Shown: positions 1 through 8,452 of the stretch, in pieces
Numbering within the stretch: position 1 is the first letter of the stretch
How the letters are laid out: each line of letters begins with the position of its first letter
Assembly: GCF_900129905.1 (NCBI RefSeq)
Contig: NZ_FQXG01000015.1
Coordinates: 1 to 48,943, forward strand
Direction: 5' to 3'
From: Ferrimonas marina
Lineage (GTDB): Bacteria > Pseudomonadota > Gammaproteobacteria > Enterobacterales > Shewanellaceae
DNA length: 48,943 nt
Notes under the pieces: model-generated
Told to the model about the DNA's origin: nothing
Databases searched by the model: none
Seen by the model: only the letters and a program-made list of their open reading frames with translations
Translations under genes and position numbers: made by a program

Positions 1-6
1 GTTTTT

Positions 7-124
7 TGCTTGGTGGCAATAGCATCGTGGTCCCACCTGATCCCATGCCGAACTCAGAAGTGAAACGCGATCGCGCCGATGGTAGTGTGGGAGTTCCCAT
101 GTGAGAGTAGGTCACTGCCAAGCA
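7..124 (+). rRNA. rrf: 5S ribosomal RNA
   Basis: This is a complete 5S rRNA of about 118 nt. The terminal helix is visible: TGCTTGG at 7-13 pairs exactly with CCAAGCA at 118-124. The internal sequence carries the usual gammaproteobacterial 5S core (CCCATGCCGAACTCAGAAGT) and the GGTAGTGTGGG arm. Only six bases precede it, so the window begins in the 23S-5S spacer of a + strand rRNA operon. Confidence 0.97.
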
Positions 125-169
125 CCTATTTTGTTATTCGCCTAAGCGGGTAGCAGCACAGAATAGTGC

Positions 170-246
170 GGAGTGGTAGTTCAGTTGGTTAGAATACCGG
201 CCTGTCACGCCGGGGGTCGCGGGTTCGAGTCCCGTCCACTCCGCCA
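170..246 (+). tRNA. tRNA-Asp (GUC)
   Basis: This 77-nt tRNA has acceptor strands GGAGTGG (170-176) and CCACTCC (236-242), discriminator G, and an encoded CCA end. The anticodon is GTC in the loop CTGTCAC, and the T arm holds GGGTTCGAGTCCC. It lies 45 nt after the 5S rRNA, the usual place of a distal tRNA in an rrn operon, so it is probably processed from the same transcript. Its last 12 bases reappear twice downstream. Confidence 0.97.
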
Positions 247-258
247 TTATTTGCATAA

Positions 259-287
259 AGCCTGAGTCGAAAGACTCAGGCTTTTTT
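259..287 (+). terminator. rrn operon terminator
   Basis: A perfect 10-bp stem (AGCCTGAGTC at 259-268 with GACTCAGGCT at 273-282) closes on a GAAA tetraloop and runs into six T residues. It lies 12 nt after tRNA-Asp, so it should end the 5S-tRNA transcript. Confidence 0.93.
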
Positions 288-442
288 GCGTTTAGAGCGT
301 TACGTGTTGAAGTGGACGGTTCAGTGCTCCGTAAGCGCTGGGCACCAACAACCCATCCCTGGTGCATCCCTCCGCTCGGCGTCCTGCCTCGCGCTCAAGC
401 GCTGCTTTGCTGCGCAACGGTCACTTTCGCCCACTCCGCCAT

Positions 443-490
443 CTATAAACGACAAAACCCAGCCTAGCGGCTGGGTTTTGTCGTTTATAG
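443..490 (+). terminator. 22-bp perfect hairpin behind tRNA-Asp scar
   Basis: The arms at 443-464 and 469-490 are perfect 22-bp complements around a TAGC loop. The core, ACCCAGCC/GGCTGGGT flanked by AAAA and TTTT, looks like a bidirectional intrinsic terminator. It starts directly after the tRNA-Asp scar at 431-442, just as the real terminator follows the real tRNA. The TTTT is followed by G, so the U tract is short. Whether it still terminates anything is unknown. Confidence 0.6.
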
Positions 491-660
491 ATAAGGAAAT
501 GGTAGAGACGCCGCTATGGGGCGCCACGTCCACAGGTTCGTTCAGCGAACAGTGCTAACAACACCTCCATGTGACATCCCCCAGGCTGCCATCCCTGGCA
601 GCCGCTTCGGGCCTGCGTCGCTACGCAACGGTGCCCTCCGCCCACTCCGCCATTTACACC

Positions 661-690
661 AAACCCTTGAGTTAACGCCCAAGGGTTTTG
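661..690 (+). terminator. terminator-like hairpin in second repeat unit
   Basis: AAACCCTTG (661-669) pairs with CAAGGGTTT (680-688) across a 10-nt loop and ends in TTTTG. It occupies the position of the 443-490 hairpin in the second unit. The right flank is shared with the first unit, but the left arm differs, so only the 3' half has kept its complementarity to the neighbour copy. Confidence 0.5.
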
Positions 691-1089
691 TCGTTTATAG
701 ATAAGGAAATGGTAGAGACGCCGCTACGGCGCGCCACGTCCATAGGTTCGTTCAGCCAACCGTGCTAACAATACCTCCATGTGGCGGTGCCCTGTCGGCG
801 TCCTGCCTCCAACGTAGCTAACTACGAAGCTGCGCTTCGGTTTCGCTTCGCCCCTGGTGCATCCCTCCCTTCGGCGTCCTGCCTTTGCGTTCGAGCGCTA
901 GGTTACTTAACTGTCTTTCTCACCCATACACTCTCTACCATTGGGGGAAGCGGTGTCTGGATCTCGCCAGTCACAAACCAGTGTGTTGAAGTGAATTCAC
1001 TTAAGATTGCAGTTGCGGTAGGGTCTCCAGGCTGTGAGAGTACTCACTAACCTGTTCGCCGCTGGCGCTGGTTCACTCGCCAACAAGGG

Positions 1090-1095
1090 TATGAT
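1090..1095 (+). promoter_or_regulatory. possible -10 element for murB-birA
   Basis: TATGAT fits a sigma-70 -10 box. No convincing -35 lies 16-18 nt upstream. If used, transcription would start near 1102, which makes an ATG at 1104 leaderless and supports the ATG at 1140 as the murB start. Confidence 0.35.
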
Positions 1096-1139
1096 CCCTT
1101 ACTATGCGCCCTTTGGTTAGCCAACTTAGGACATCCCGA

Positions 1140-2174
1140 ATGAGCTCGATCCCCCAGCGGGACGCGGAACTGCGTGACGAACATACCTTCTCTGTAGCGG
1201 CCAAGGCGGATTGGCTGGTGACGGTGGAGACGCTGGATCAACTGCGCGCGGTCTACCGTAACGCCGAATGGCGCGATCTCCCAAAGCTGGTACTGGGGGG
1301 CGGCAGTAATGTTCTGTTCACCGAGCCCTTCCAGGGGGTGGTGATCCGCAATCGAATAGCGGGGCGCACCGTGACCGAAGGTCCTGAGGCCTACCATCTT
1401 CACCTGGGCTCGGGAGAAGATTGGGATGAGGTGGTTCGCTGGACTCTGGAGCAGGGCATCAAGGGGTTGGAAAACCTGGCGCTGATCCCCGGTACCGTAG
1501 GGGCTGCCCCGATCCAGAACATCGGCGCCTACGGCATCGACCTGGCTGACCATTGCCTTTACGTGGATTACCTCGATGTCGAGACACTGGAGGTGGTCCG
1601 CCTGGATGCCGAGCAGTGCCAGTTTGGCTATCGGGACTCCATCTTTAAGCGCGCACTCTTGGGCAAGGCGGTGATTGTTGCCGTCGGCCTGGTGTTGCCC
1701 AAGCAGTGGCAACCGGAGCTGAGTTATGGACCGCTTCGGGATCTGGGCGAGGAGACACTACCCACCGCCGAGCAGGTGTACCACGCGGTGGTGGCTATTC
1801 GTCAGAGTAAGCTGCCGGACCCTGCGCGCTTGGGCAATGCGGGCAGCTTTTTCAAGAACCCCGTCATCCCGGCCGAGCGCTTTGCTCAGTTGCAGCAGTC
1901 TCATCCGGACCTACCCGGCTATCCGGACAAGCCCGGCTGGACCAAGGTCCCTGCCGGTTGGTTGATCGACCGTTGTCAGCTAAAGGGCACGCGCCAGGGT
2001 GGGGCAGGGGTGCATGAACAACAGGCACTGGTACTGGTCAATCACGGCGGGGCGACCGCTGATGACGTGGTGACTCTGGCCCATAAGGTGGTGGATACCG
2101 TGGAGTCTCAGTATGGGATCCGACTGGAGCCCGAGGTTCGCATCCTCGACGGCCAAGGAGGCTTCGTCTGGTAA
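1140..2174 (+). CDS. murB: UDP-N-acetylenolpyruvoylglucosamine reductase
   Basis: MurB reduces UDP-GlcNAc-enolpyruvate to UDP-MurNAc with NADPH and bound FAD, the second committed step of peptidoglycan precursor synthesis in the cytoplasm. The protein (344 aa) has the N-terminal FAD-binding part with LGGGSNVL, then ENLALIPGTVGAAPIQNIGAYG and GYRDSIFK, and the C-terminal substrate domain with GNAGSFFKNP (catalytic serine) and LEPEVR (catalytic glutamate). Length fits the E. coli type I enzyme. I chose ATG 1140 because AGGA lies about 9 nt upstream; an ATG at 1104 would add 12 residues that the family lacks. The stop overlaps the birA start by one base, so the two are co-translated. Confidence 0.97.
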   Translation: MSSIPQRDAELRDEHTFSVAAKADWLVTVETLDQLRAVYRNAEWRDLPKLVLGGGSNVLFTEPFQGVVIRNRIAGRTVTEGPEAYHLHLGSGEDWDEVVRWTLEQGIKGLENLALIPGTVGAAPIQNIGAYGIDLADHCLYVDYLDVETLEVVRLDAEQCQFGYRDSIFKRALLGKAVIVAVGLVLPKQWQPELSYGPLRDLGEETLPTAEQVYHAVVAIRQSKLPDPARLGNAGSFFKNPVIPAERFAQLQQSHPDLPGYPDKPGWTKVPAGWLIDRCQLKGTRQGGAGVHEQQALVLVNHGGATADDVVTLAHKVVDTVESQYGIRLEPEVRILDGQGGFVW

Positions 2175-3130
2175 TGGCACTCTCTGCGCTGCGGCAATCA
2201 CTGGTAACCCAGCTGGCCGATGGTCAATTCCATTCTGGCACGGCGCTGGCCGAGCAGGTGGGTGTCAGTCGTGCTGCCATCAACAACCACATCACCGCAT
2301 TGACTGATCTGGGGCTGGTGATCCACCGGGTCAAAGGCAAAGGCTATCGCATTCCCAATGGACTGAGCCTGCTTGACCCGGCACGCCTGGTGCAGGGACG
2401 TGAAACCCCCATTCACCTGTTTTGGCAGATCGATTCCACCAACGCCTTTTTGATGGGGCGGCGTGGACAATGCGTTAAGGGGGAGGCCTGCCTGGCCGAG
2501 ATGCAAAGTGCCGGTCGCGGCCGACGGGGACGGGTTTGGTTCTCCCCGCTGGCCAGTCATCTCTATCTCTCCTACTACTGGCGTCTGGAGCAGGGAATGA
2601 TGGCGGCCTCCGGGCTGAGCCTGATGGTCGGCGTGGTGGTAGCCGAAGCGATCGCTTCCCTGGGACTGGGTCAGGTCGAGCTGAAATGGCCTAACGATCT
2701 CTACCTTGATGGTCGCAAGTTGGGGGGGATCCTGGTGGAGATGAGTGGTCAGATGGGCGAACCCTGTGAGCTGGTGATCGGCTGCGGTCTCAATGTGGTG
2801 ATGCCGGAAGGCACCGAGCTGGACCAGCCCTGGGCTGACCTGCAAAGCCAGCAGGCGGACCGTATCGATCGGAATGCCCTGGCCCAGGCCGTCCTGGGCC
2901 ACCTGGACAGCGCTTTGCCCCGGTTCGAGCAGGAGGGATTGGCCCCCTTCGTCGAGGCGTGGAAGCAGCGGGATTGTTTCGCCGGTAAGCCGGTGCAGCT
3001 GAGCATGGGCGAGCGGGTGATCACCGGTGTGGCCCGGGGCATCGATACCCAGGGCAACCTGTTGCTGGCACTGGAGAATGGTGAGCTGAAGGCGTTCGCC
3101 GGTGGTGAGGTTAGCCTGAGACTACGCTAG
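2174..3130 (+). CDS. birA: bifunctional biotin ligase / biotin operon repressor
   Basis: BirA activates biotin to biotinyl-AMP and transfers it to the carrier domain of acetyl-CoA carboxylase; with the adenylate bound it also represses biotin genes. The 318-aa protein has an N-terminal winged helix (residues about 5-60, with [14 protein letters not shown] as recognition region), then the ligase domain with DSTNAF, the adenylate-binding loop GRGRRGR, and KWPNDLY with [10 protein letters not shown]. The SH3-like C-terminal domain is present ([19 protein letters not shown]). Presence of the DNA-binding domain marks it as the regulatory class. It starts inside the murB stop codon (TAATG) and its 3' end overlaps that of convergent coaA by 4 bp. 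Confidence 0.97.
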   Translation: MALSALRQSLVTQLADGQFHSGTALAEQVGVSRAAINNHITALTDLGLVIHRVKGKGYRIPNGLSLLDPARLVQGRETPIHLFWQIDSTNAFLMGRRGQCVKGEACLAEMQSAGRGRRGRVWFSPLASHLYLSYYWRLEQGMMAASGLSLMVGVVVAEAIASLGLGQVELKWPNDLYLDGRKLGGILVEMSGQMGEPCELVIGCGLNVVMPEGTELDQPWADLQSQQADRIDRNALAQAVLGHLDSALPRFEQEGLAPFVEAWKQRDCFAGKPVQLSMGERVITGVARGIDTQGNLLLALENGELKAFAGGEVSLRLR

Positions 3131-4068
3131 CCCCGCAGCCGGATCTGCTCAATTTGGTGTTGTTCAGCCTTACTCAGGATCAGATCGGCCCGTTCACGGG
3201 TGGGCTCGACATTCTGCATCAGATTGGGCCCGTTGATCTCATCCCAGATCTTGGCCGCGGTTTTGGCCGCTTCCGAGTGGGTCAACTTGGCGTAGTGGTG
3301 GAAGTAGGAGTTGGGATCCTTAAAGGCGCCGTCACGGAAGCTGAGGAAACGGTCCACGTACCACTGCTTGAGCAAAGTATGGGGCGCATCCACGTAGATG
3401 GAGAAATCCACGAAGTCGGAGACGAAGGGCCGATGGGGCTCCTCGGGGTAATCGACACTGGATTGCAGCACGTTGAGCCCTTCCAGGATCAGGATGTCCG
3501 GCTGATGGATACGCTGCACCGCATTGGGGATGCGATCGTAGGTCAGGTGTGAGTAGAGCGGCGCTTCCGCCCCCTTGCCAGACTTCACGTCACGGACAAA
3601 CTCCAGCAGCCGGCGGATATCATAGCTCTCCGGGAAGCCCTTGCGGCCCATCAGGCCACGGCGTTGCAGCTCGTCCAGCGGATGAAGAAAACCATCGGTG
3701 GTGATCAGCTCAACCTGGGGATGCTCAGGCCAGCGCTGCAGCAGCGCTTGAAGGATACGGGCGGTGGTGCTTTTGCCCACCGCTACTGAGCCCGCCACAC
3801 TAATAATGTAGGGGCCCAGGGACGGTTTGCGCCCGAGGAACTGCTCCAATACGTCGCCACGACGCTGCTTGGCGTAGACATAGAGGTTGAGCAGCCGAGA
3901 CAGCGGCAGGTAGATCGCCTCCACCTCCTCCAAAGAGATGCTCTCATTGATACCACGCAGCCGCTCGAGCTCAGGCTCGGTCAGCGGCAGTGGCACAGCC
4001 GCACGCAGCTCCGCCCATTGGGCGCGGCTGAAGCTCTGGTAGGCATGATCCCGTTCAATGGCACTCAA
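3127..4068 (-). CDS. coaA: pantothenate kinase (type I)
   Basis: CoaA phosphorylates pantothenate with ATP, the first and controlling step of coenzyme A synthesis. The protein shows the P-loop GSVAVGKST, then [26 protein letters not shown] and [10 protein letters not shown], all typical of the prokaryotic type I enzyme that CoA inhibits. I placed the start at a TTG (codon 4068-4066, 313 aa) with GGAG 11 nt upstream. The open frame continues 21 codons further to another TTG at 4131, but that stretch has no family counterpart and includes TATAGT (4104-4099), a possible -10 box for this gene. It converges on birA with a 4-bp overlap and no room for a terminator. Confidence 0.94.
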   Translation of the reverse strand: MSAIERDHAYQSFSRAQWAELRAAVPLPLTEPELERLRGINESISLEEVEAIYLPLSRLLNLYVYAKQRRGDVLEQFLGRKPSLGPYIISVAGSVAVGKSTTARILQALLQRWPEHPQVELITTDGFLHPLDELQRRGLMGRKGFPESYDIRRLLEFVRDVKSGKGAEAPLYSHLTYDRIPNAVQRIHQPDILILEGLNVLQSSVDYPEEPHRPFVSDFVDFSIYVDAPHTLLKQWYVDRFLSFRDGAFKDPNSYFHHYAKLTHSEAAKTAAKIWDEINGPNLMQNVEPTRERADLILSKAEQHQIEQIRLRG

Positions 4069-4249
4069 AGGTCTTGATTCTCCAAGGTTGCGAGCGGGAC
4101 TATACAATTCACATGGCAAAAGGTACAGCAACTTAACCCGCCAGGGCAGGGGGCTGAACCGGCCGCTGAGGGCATAACCAGCACGGCTTTGTGGTTGGTC
4201 AAAAGCTGCTCGATCGTGGCCTTGGAAACGAATTTTTTACCCGGACCTA
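4069..4249. other. intergenic, coaA to tRNA cluster
   Basis: Divergent intergenic stretch. On the minus strand it should hold the coaA promoter, with TATAGT at 4104-4099 as a weak candidate. On the plus strand it leads into the tRNA promoter. I see no gene or repeat in it. Confidence 0.6.
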
Positions 4250-4278
4250 TTGCGCTGAATCGGCGCTTTTTCTATCAT
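4250..4278 (+). promoter_or_regulatory. sigma-70 promoter of the tRNA-tuf operon
   Basis: TTGCGC (4250-4255) and TATCAT (4273-4278) are separated by 17 bp. The next bases are GCGCTCC, a GC-rich discriminator, which in enterobacteria marks stable-RNA promoters repressed by ppGpp and DksA. The same GCGCTCC follows two of the rrn promoters at the far end of the window. Confidence 0.85.
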
Positions 4279-4304
4279 GCGCTCCGCATCTGCAAAGATG
4301 CTGT

Positions 4305-4380
<76 letters not shown>

Positions 4381-4386
4381 CAATTT

Positions 4387-4471
4387 GGAGGGGTTCCCGA
4401 GTGGCCAAAGGGATCAGACTGTAAATCTGACGGCTCCGCCTTCGTAGGTTCGAATCCTACCCCCTCCACCA
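4387..4471 (+). tRNA. tRNA-Tyr (GUA)
   Basis: 85 nt with a long variable arm (CGGCTCCGCCTTCG region). Acceptor GGAGGGG pairs with CCCCTCC, and CCA is encoded. Anticodon loop CTGTAAA gives GTA. It lies 6 nt after tRNA-Thr(UGU), so both are cut from one precursor. Confidence 0.96.
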
Positions 4472-4502
4472 TCTTTTCCGTGGCGTGCGCTGTGGAAACA
4501 AA

Positions 4503-4577
<75 letters not shown>

Positions 4578-4586
4578 ATATCCAGT

Positions 4587-4662
4587 GCTGATATAGCTCA
4601 GTTGGTAGAGCGCACCCTTGGTAAGGGTGAGGTCCCCAGTTCAAATCTGGGTATCAGCACCA
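4587..4662 (+). tRNA. tRNA-Thr (GGU)
   Basis: 76 nt. Acceptor GCTGATA pairs with TATCAGC, and CCA is encoded. Anticodon loop TTGGTAA gives GGT. Last tRNA before tuf; the two share the transcript unless the candidate promoter near 4695 is used. Confidence 0.96.
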
Positions 4663-4694
4663 CTCTCCCCCCCGCGCCACGTCGCAAATATCCT

Positions 4695-4703
4695 TGTTAT
4701 ACT
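4695..4703 (+). promoter_or_regulatory. possible extended -10 promoter for tuf
   Basis: TGTTATACT matches an extended -10 (TGnTATAMT). There is no clear -35 box. It would give tuf its own start some 50 nt upstream of the ATG, in addition to read-through from the tRNA promoter. Confidence 0.45.
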
Positions 4704-4763
4704 CAATTTCGAGTTTCCCCAAGCGTAAGTGGATTTTCCGCTGAGTTTTGATCGAGGCTAATC

Positions 4764-5948
4764 ATGTCCAAAGAAAAATTTGAACGTACAAAACCGCACG
4801 TTAACGTTGGTACCATCGGCCACGTTGACCACGGTAAGACCACTCTGACCGCTGCGATCACCAACGTGCTGGCTAAGCACATGGGCGGCGAAGCGAAGGC
4901 GTTCGATCAGATCGATAACGCTCCGGAAGAGCGCGAGCGTGGTATCACCATCGCCGCTTCTCACGTTGAGTACGACACCGAAACTCGTCACTACGCTCAC
5001 GTTGACTGCCCTGGTCACGCTGACTACGTCAAGAACATGATCACCGGTGCTGCCCAGATGGACGGCGCTATCCTGGTTTGTGCTGCGACTGACGGCCCGA
5101 TGCCGCAGACCCGTGAGCACATCCTGCTGTCTCGTCAGGTTGGCGTACCGTACATCATCGTGTTCCTGAACAAGTGTGACATGGTTGACGACGAAGAGCT
5201 GCTGGAACTGGTAGAGATGGAAGTTCGTGAGCTGCTGTCCGAGTACGACTTCCCGGGCGACGACACTCCGGTAATCCAGGGTTCTGCTCTGAAGGCGCTG
5301 GAAGGCGACGCCGAGTGGGAGAAGAAGATCATCGAACTGGCTGAAGCTCTGGATACCTACATCCCGGAGCCGGAGCGTGCCATCGACGGTGCCTTCATCC
5401 TGCCGATCGAAGACGTATTCTCCATCCAGGGTCGTGGTACCGTTGTTACCGGTCGTGTAGAGCGCGGTATCATCAAGGTTGGTGACGAAGTAGAAATCAT
5501 CGGCATCAAAGAAACCCAGAAGACCACCTGTACTGGCGTTGAAATGTTCCGCAAGCTGCTGGACGAAGGCCGTGCTGGTGAGAACTGTGGTGTTCTGCTG
5601 CGTGGTACCAAGCGTGAAGAAGTTGAGCGTGGTCAGGTTCTGGCTCAGCCGGGTTCCATCACCCCGCACACCAAGTTCACCTCCGAGGTATACGTACTGT
5701 CCAAAGAAGAAGGTGGTCGTCACACCCCGTTCTTCAAAGGCTACCGTCCTCAGTTCTACTTCCGTACCACCGACATCACTGGCACCATCGAGCTGCCGGA
5801 AGGTGTTGAAATGGTAATGCCGGGTGACAACATCCAGATGGAAGTTACCCTGATCGCTCCGATCGCGATGGAAGAAGGCCTGCGTTTCGCTATCCGTGAG
5901 GGTGGCCGTACCGTAGGTGCTGGTGTTGTAGCTACCATCGTTGAGTAA
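4764..5948 (+). CDS. tuf: translation elongation factor Tu
   Basis: EF-Tu carries aminoacyl-tRNA to the ribosomal A site as a GTP complex. The 394-aa protein shows all G motifs: GHVDHGKT (G1), [10 protein letters not shown] (G3), NKCD (G4) and GSALKALEG (G5), followed by domains II and III with [13 protein letters not shown] and KPFF-like [14 protein letters not shown], the kirromycin and tRNA contact region. Codon use is strongly biased, as expected for one of the most abundant proteins. The position after the four tRNAs corresponds to tufB. What follows is unexpected: relatives continue with secE-nusG, whereas here a terminator and polysaccharide genes follow, as though the gene had the downstream flank of a rearranged tufA. 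Confidence 0.98.
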   Translation: MSKEKFERTKPHVNVGTIGHVDHGKTTLTAAITNVLAKHMGGEAKAFDQIDNAPEERERGITIAASHVEYDTETRHYAHVDCPGHADYVKNMITGAAQMDGAILVCAATDGPMPQTREHILLSRQVGVPYIIVFLNKCDMVDDEELLELVEMEVRELLSEYDFPGDDTPVIQGSALKALEGDAEWEKKIIELAEALDTYIPEPERAIDGAFILPIEDVFSIQGRGTVVTGRVERGIIKVGDEVEIIGIKETQKTTCTGVEMFRKLLDEGRAGENCGVLLRGTKREEVERGQVLAQPGSITPHTKFTSEVYVLSKEEGGRHTPFFKGYRPQFYFRTTDITGTIELPEGVEMVMPGDNIQMEVTLIAPIAMEEGLRFAIREGGRTVGAGVVATIVE

Positions 5949-5974
5949 TCAACGATAAGCACACACTGCTTCTA

Positions 5975-6002
5975 AAAAAGGGCGCCGAAAGGCGCCCTTT
6001 TT
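5975..6002 (+). terminator. terminator after tuf
   Basis: A 12-bp stem (AAAAAGGGCGCC at 5975-5986 with GGCGCCCTTTTT at 5991-6002) closes on GAAA. The A and T runs make it work in either direction. It ends the tRNA-tuf unit 26 nt after the stop codon. Confidence 0.95.
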
Positions 6003-6030
6003 GTGTTTAGTCAGCAGGCTAGCACCCCTT

Positions 6031-6039
6031 TGCTATACT
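6031..6039 (+). promoter_or_regulatory. possible extended -10 promoter of the polysaccharide locus
   Basis: TGCTATACT is an extended -10 element directly after the tuf terminator and about 60 nt before the first glycosyltransferase. No good -35 box is seen. It is the only promoter-like signal between the terminator and that gene. Confidence 0.5.
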
Positions 6040-6107
6040 TCGTTTGCCCAGAGTCTGGCGCCAGGAAGGCACCTCCGATCCCCGAGTGCGTAGCAAGGAG
6101 CGACGGT

Positions 6108-7019
6108 TTGCGCTTATCGATCGTGATCCCCCACCATAATGACGAGCCGCGGCTGCGGCGCCTGTTGAAGTCTATTCCACTGGAACAGGACGGCATCGAG
6201 GTGATCGTGGTGGATGACCATAGCACCCGGGACTACGACCCCGCAGCGCTGACGCAATCCTTTCCCCAGGTACGCTTCCTCAGCAACGATCGTGGCAAGC
6301 CCGGTGCCGGTGCCGCGCGCAATACCGGGTTGGAACAGGCCAGTGGCGACTGGCTGCTGTTTGCCGACTCCGACGACTATTTTCTCCCCGGTGCCTTTGA
6401 GCTGTTGGCCGAGTATCGAGACCATCCGGCCGAGGTGGTGTTCTTCTCCCCCTGCTCACAAGATGAAAGCGACGGCCAGTTTGAGCACCTGCGTGACCGT
6501 ACCCAGAACTACCGGCGTATCGTCCATAACTTTTGCCAGTCCGGGGAGGAGTTGGCAATCCGGCTGCGCTTCTTCGTACCCTGGAGCAAACTGATCCGCC
6601 ACAGCCTGATCCAGCGTCATCAGATCCGTTTCGATGAGGTGATTGCCGGCAACGACCTGCTGTTTTCCCTCCAGGTGGGTCTGTACGCCAAACAGATCAG
6701 CGCCACCGAGCGCAGCCTCTATTGCGTCACTCGCAATGGCGGCTCTCTCACTACCCAAACCGACTGGCCGCGGCTGGAGAGCCGGCTGGGTGCCACTATC
6801 CGTTATAACGACCTGCTGCGTCAGCATGGCCTGGCCGAGCAGCAGCACAGCCTGTTGGGCTTCGTGGTGCGCGCCCGTAAGCTGGGGTGGCGTAAGGGCT
6901 TGCAGGCGGTACAGATCATCGCCCGCAGCGACAACCGCTTCCTGGTAAAAAGCCCCTGGGCTTACCTCTCTCAGATCCCCCATTACCTGGCCCGGATCCG
7001 CTACCTGTCGCGGATGTGA
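6108..7019 (+). CDS. family 2 glycosyltransferase
   Basis: A predicted cytoplasmic or membrane-associated GT-A-fold enzyme that adds one sugar from a nucleotide donor to the growing lipid-linked unit; donor and acceptor cannot be told. The 303-aa protein begins MRLSIVIPHHND, the first beta strand of the family, then VIVVDDHS, GAGAARNTGLEQASGDW and the metal-binding FADSDDYF. I chose TTG 6108 because AAGGAG ends 7 nt upstream and the protein then starts exactly at the fold; the open frame reaches back to a GTG inside the tuf terminator, which is not credible. The last codons overlap the next gene by 4 bp (GTGA), so the two are probably translationally coupled. Confidence 0.88.
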   Translation: MRLSIVIPHHNDEPRLRRLLKSIPLEQDGIEVIVVDDHSTRDYDPAALTQSFPQVRFLSNDRGKPGAGAARNTGLEQASGDWLLFADSDDYFLPGAFELLAEYRDHPAEVVFFSPCSQDESDGQFEHLRDRTQNYRRIVHNFCQSGEELAIRLRFFVPWSKLIRHSLIQRHQIRFDEVIAGNDLLFSLQVGLYAKQISATERSLYCVTRNGGSLTTQTDWPRLESRLGATIRYNDLLRQHGLAEQQHSLLGFVVRARKLGWRKGLQAVQIIARSDNRFLVKSPWAYLSQIPHYLARIRYLSRM

Positions 7020-8452
7020 CGGCACCAATGAGTGAATCCACTAGCCTTTACCGCTCCCTGCTCTCGGCCATCCGGGTCAGTGTGTTGGCCCGTTACTCCA
7101 CCTACCTGGTCAACCTTATCCTACTGATGGTGTATGCCCGGCTGTTTACCCCTGAGGAGTTCGGGGTGGTGGCGATCATCAACGTCTTCGTGATGTTTTT
7201 CATGGTGTTTGGCGAGGCGGGGCTGAGTGCCGGCATCGTCAATCGAGCCGAGATTACTGCCGAGGAGCGGGATGGGATCTTCAGTTTCTCGGCGTTGCTG
7301 GGCCTAGCCATCGCGGTGCTGTTTGTCGGCTTCCTGTTTCTGCTTAACTGGCTCTATGAGCGCAGTGACTACCAGATCCTGGGGCTGTTTGCCGCCGCCG
7401 GGATCTTCTTTAACGTGCTCAGTGCGGTGCCACTGGCGGCCTACCTGCGTGAGAAACGGTTTGACTGGGTTGCGCTGCACACCATCGCCGGCGAGCTGGT
7501 AGCCCTGGTGGCGGTGTTGACCATCTGGTACCAGGGTGAACGGTTGCTGGCCATTGCTGCCCGTCCCTTCTTTCTGGCGGCCGTGATGTTTTCGCTGCAC
7601 TGGTGGCGCAGTGCCCGCTTGCCCCTGGGGCGGCCAGCCTTTGGTGATCAACTGGGAGCCATACGGGCGATCTCCCAATTCTCCGGCTTCCTGCTGGCCT
7701 TTAATCTGGTCAACTACTTCTCCCGCAATGCCGACAACATCCTGGTGGGTAAAGTGCTGGGCGCTGGCGCCCTGGGGGTCTATGAGAAATCCTACGCCTT
7801 GATGAAGTACCCGTTGGTGCTGTTAAGCTTTGCCATCAACCCGGCCATCCAGCCCACCATCAATCGCTACCAGGACCAGCCGGAGAAGGTGTGCGAGGTT
7901 CACCTGATGCTGATCCGCAAGCTGGGCTTTCTCGCCTCGATGATCGCCTTTGTCATCTACACCCAGGCGGAGCTGATCGTTTCCTTGATGCTGGGAGGGC
8001 AATGGCACGAGGTGGTTCCCCTGCTGCAGATCCTCGCCTTCTCCATCCCGGTGCAGACCATCACTGCCTGCAATGGCGGCTTCTGGCAGGGGATGGGGGA
8101 TACCAAGAATATGTTTTATAACGGCATGGTGGGGGCGGCGCTGATCCTGCTGACGGTGGTGAGCTGCCTGCTGCTCTGGCCGAGCCTGCAGGGCCTGTGC
8201 ATGGCGTTGGTGGTGGTCTTTCACGGGATCTTTGCCTATGCCGTCAGTCGGCTGTTTCGGATCCTCTATGGTTCGGGCTTCCTACCGGTGCTGAGGCAGA
8301 TGGTGGGCTCCATGGTCCCCTTTGCCCTGGCCTTGCTGCTGTTTGAATCCTTCCCACAACTGGGCCTGGTCTGGCCGCCATTGCTGCTGATGCTGCTGGC
8401 GATGCTGGTGTTCCTGCCCTTTGTCCGCCCTCAGTTGTTGCGCTCAGCCTAA
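7016..8452 (+). CDS. Wzx-type polysaccharide flippase (first copy)
   Basis: Membrane protein of the MOP exporter superfamily (WzxC/polysaccharide transporter type), expected to flip undecaprenyl-linked repeat units to the periplasmic face. The 478-aa protein has about 12 to 14 hydrophobic segments, an N-terminal VYARLFTPEEFGVVAI and the family hallmark FSRNADNILVGKVLGAGALGVYEKSYALM region around residues 235-263. The GTG start at 7016 gives a 4-bp overlap with the upstream gene; ATG 7028 is an alternative and neither has a strong Shine-Dalgarno. Its 3' end overlaps a convergent gene by 4 bp. A second flippase of the same superfamily follows 5 kb later, so one may be specialised or relic. Confidence 0.88.
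   Translation: MTAPMSESTSLYRSLLSAIRVSVLARYSTYLVNLILLMVYARLFTPEEFGVVAIINVFVMFFMVFGEAGLSAGIVNRAEITAEERDGIFSFSALLGLAIAVLFVGFLFLLNWLYERSDYQILGLFAAAGIFFNVLSAVPLAAYLREKRFDWVALHTIAGELVALVAVLTIWYQGERLLAIAARPFFLAAVMFSLHWWRSARLPLGRPAFGDQLGAIRAISQFSGFLLAFNLVNYFSRNADNILVGKVLGAGALGVYEKSYALMKYPLVLLSFAINPAIQPTINRYQDQPEKVCEVHLMLIRKLGFLASMIAFVIYTQAELIVSLMLGGQWHEVVPLLQILAFSIPVQTITACNGGFWQGMGDTKNMFYNGMVGAALILLTVVSCLLLWPSLQGLCMALVVVFHGIFAYAVSRLFRILYGSGFLPVLRQMVGSMVPFALALLLFESFPQLGLVWPPLLLMLLAMLVFLPFVRPQLLRSA

Larger units (their letters stand above)
364..783 (+). repeat. two tandem ~210-bp units with tRNA-Asp 3' ends
   Basis: Two units lie head to tail with a period of 210 bp. The best conserved part is 476-573 versus 686-783, starting TTTTGTCGTTTATAG and ending CCTCCATGTG, with only a few differences. 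Upstream in each unit is CGCAACGGT followed by the exact tRNA-Asp tail CCACTCCGCCAT (431-442 and 642-653), then a hairpin. The tails have no tRNA body in front of them, so they are scars, not functional tRNAs. Confidence 0.85.
288..1139. other. gene-free repeat-rich stretch between rrn and murB
   Basis: I find no credible gene in these roughly 850 bases. Short open frames exist on both strands, but they cross the repeats and hairpins, lack good ribosome binding sites and look like no known protein. The stretch holds two degenerate 210-bp units, two copies of a tRNA-Asp 3' end, a long perfect hairpin, a dispersed 33-bp repeat (357-389 and 852-884, two mismatches) and a perfect 14-bp palindrome, AAGTGAATTCACTT (989-1002). 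It looks like decayed duplications behind the rRNA operon. Confidence 0.8.

Noticed and set aside
431..653. Additional tRNA-Asp genes
   Set aside because: Only the last 12 bases are present; no D arm, anticodon arm or T arm precedes them.
364..783. CRISPR array
   Set aside because: There are two long degenerate units rather than short regular repeats with unique spacers, and no cas gene is in the window.
286..1050. Several short open frames in the repeat stretch after tRNA-Asp
   Set aside because: They run through hairpins and tRNA scars, have no start signals, and have low-complexity products without family resemblance.
4758..5723. Open frame of 321 codons opposite tuf
   Set aside because: Antisense to EF-Tu; such shadows are well known for tuf and arise from codon bias.
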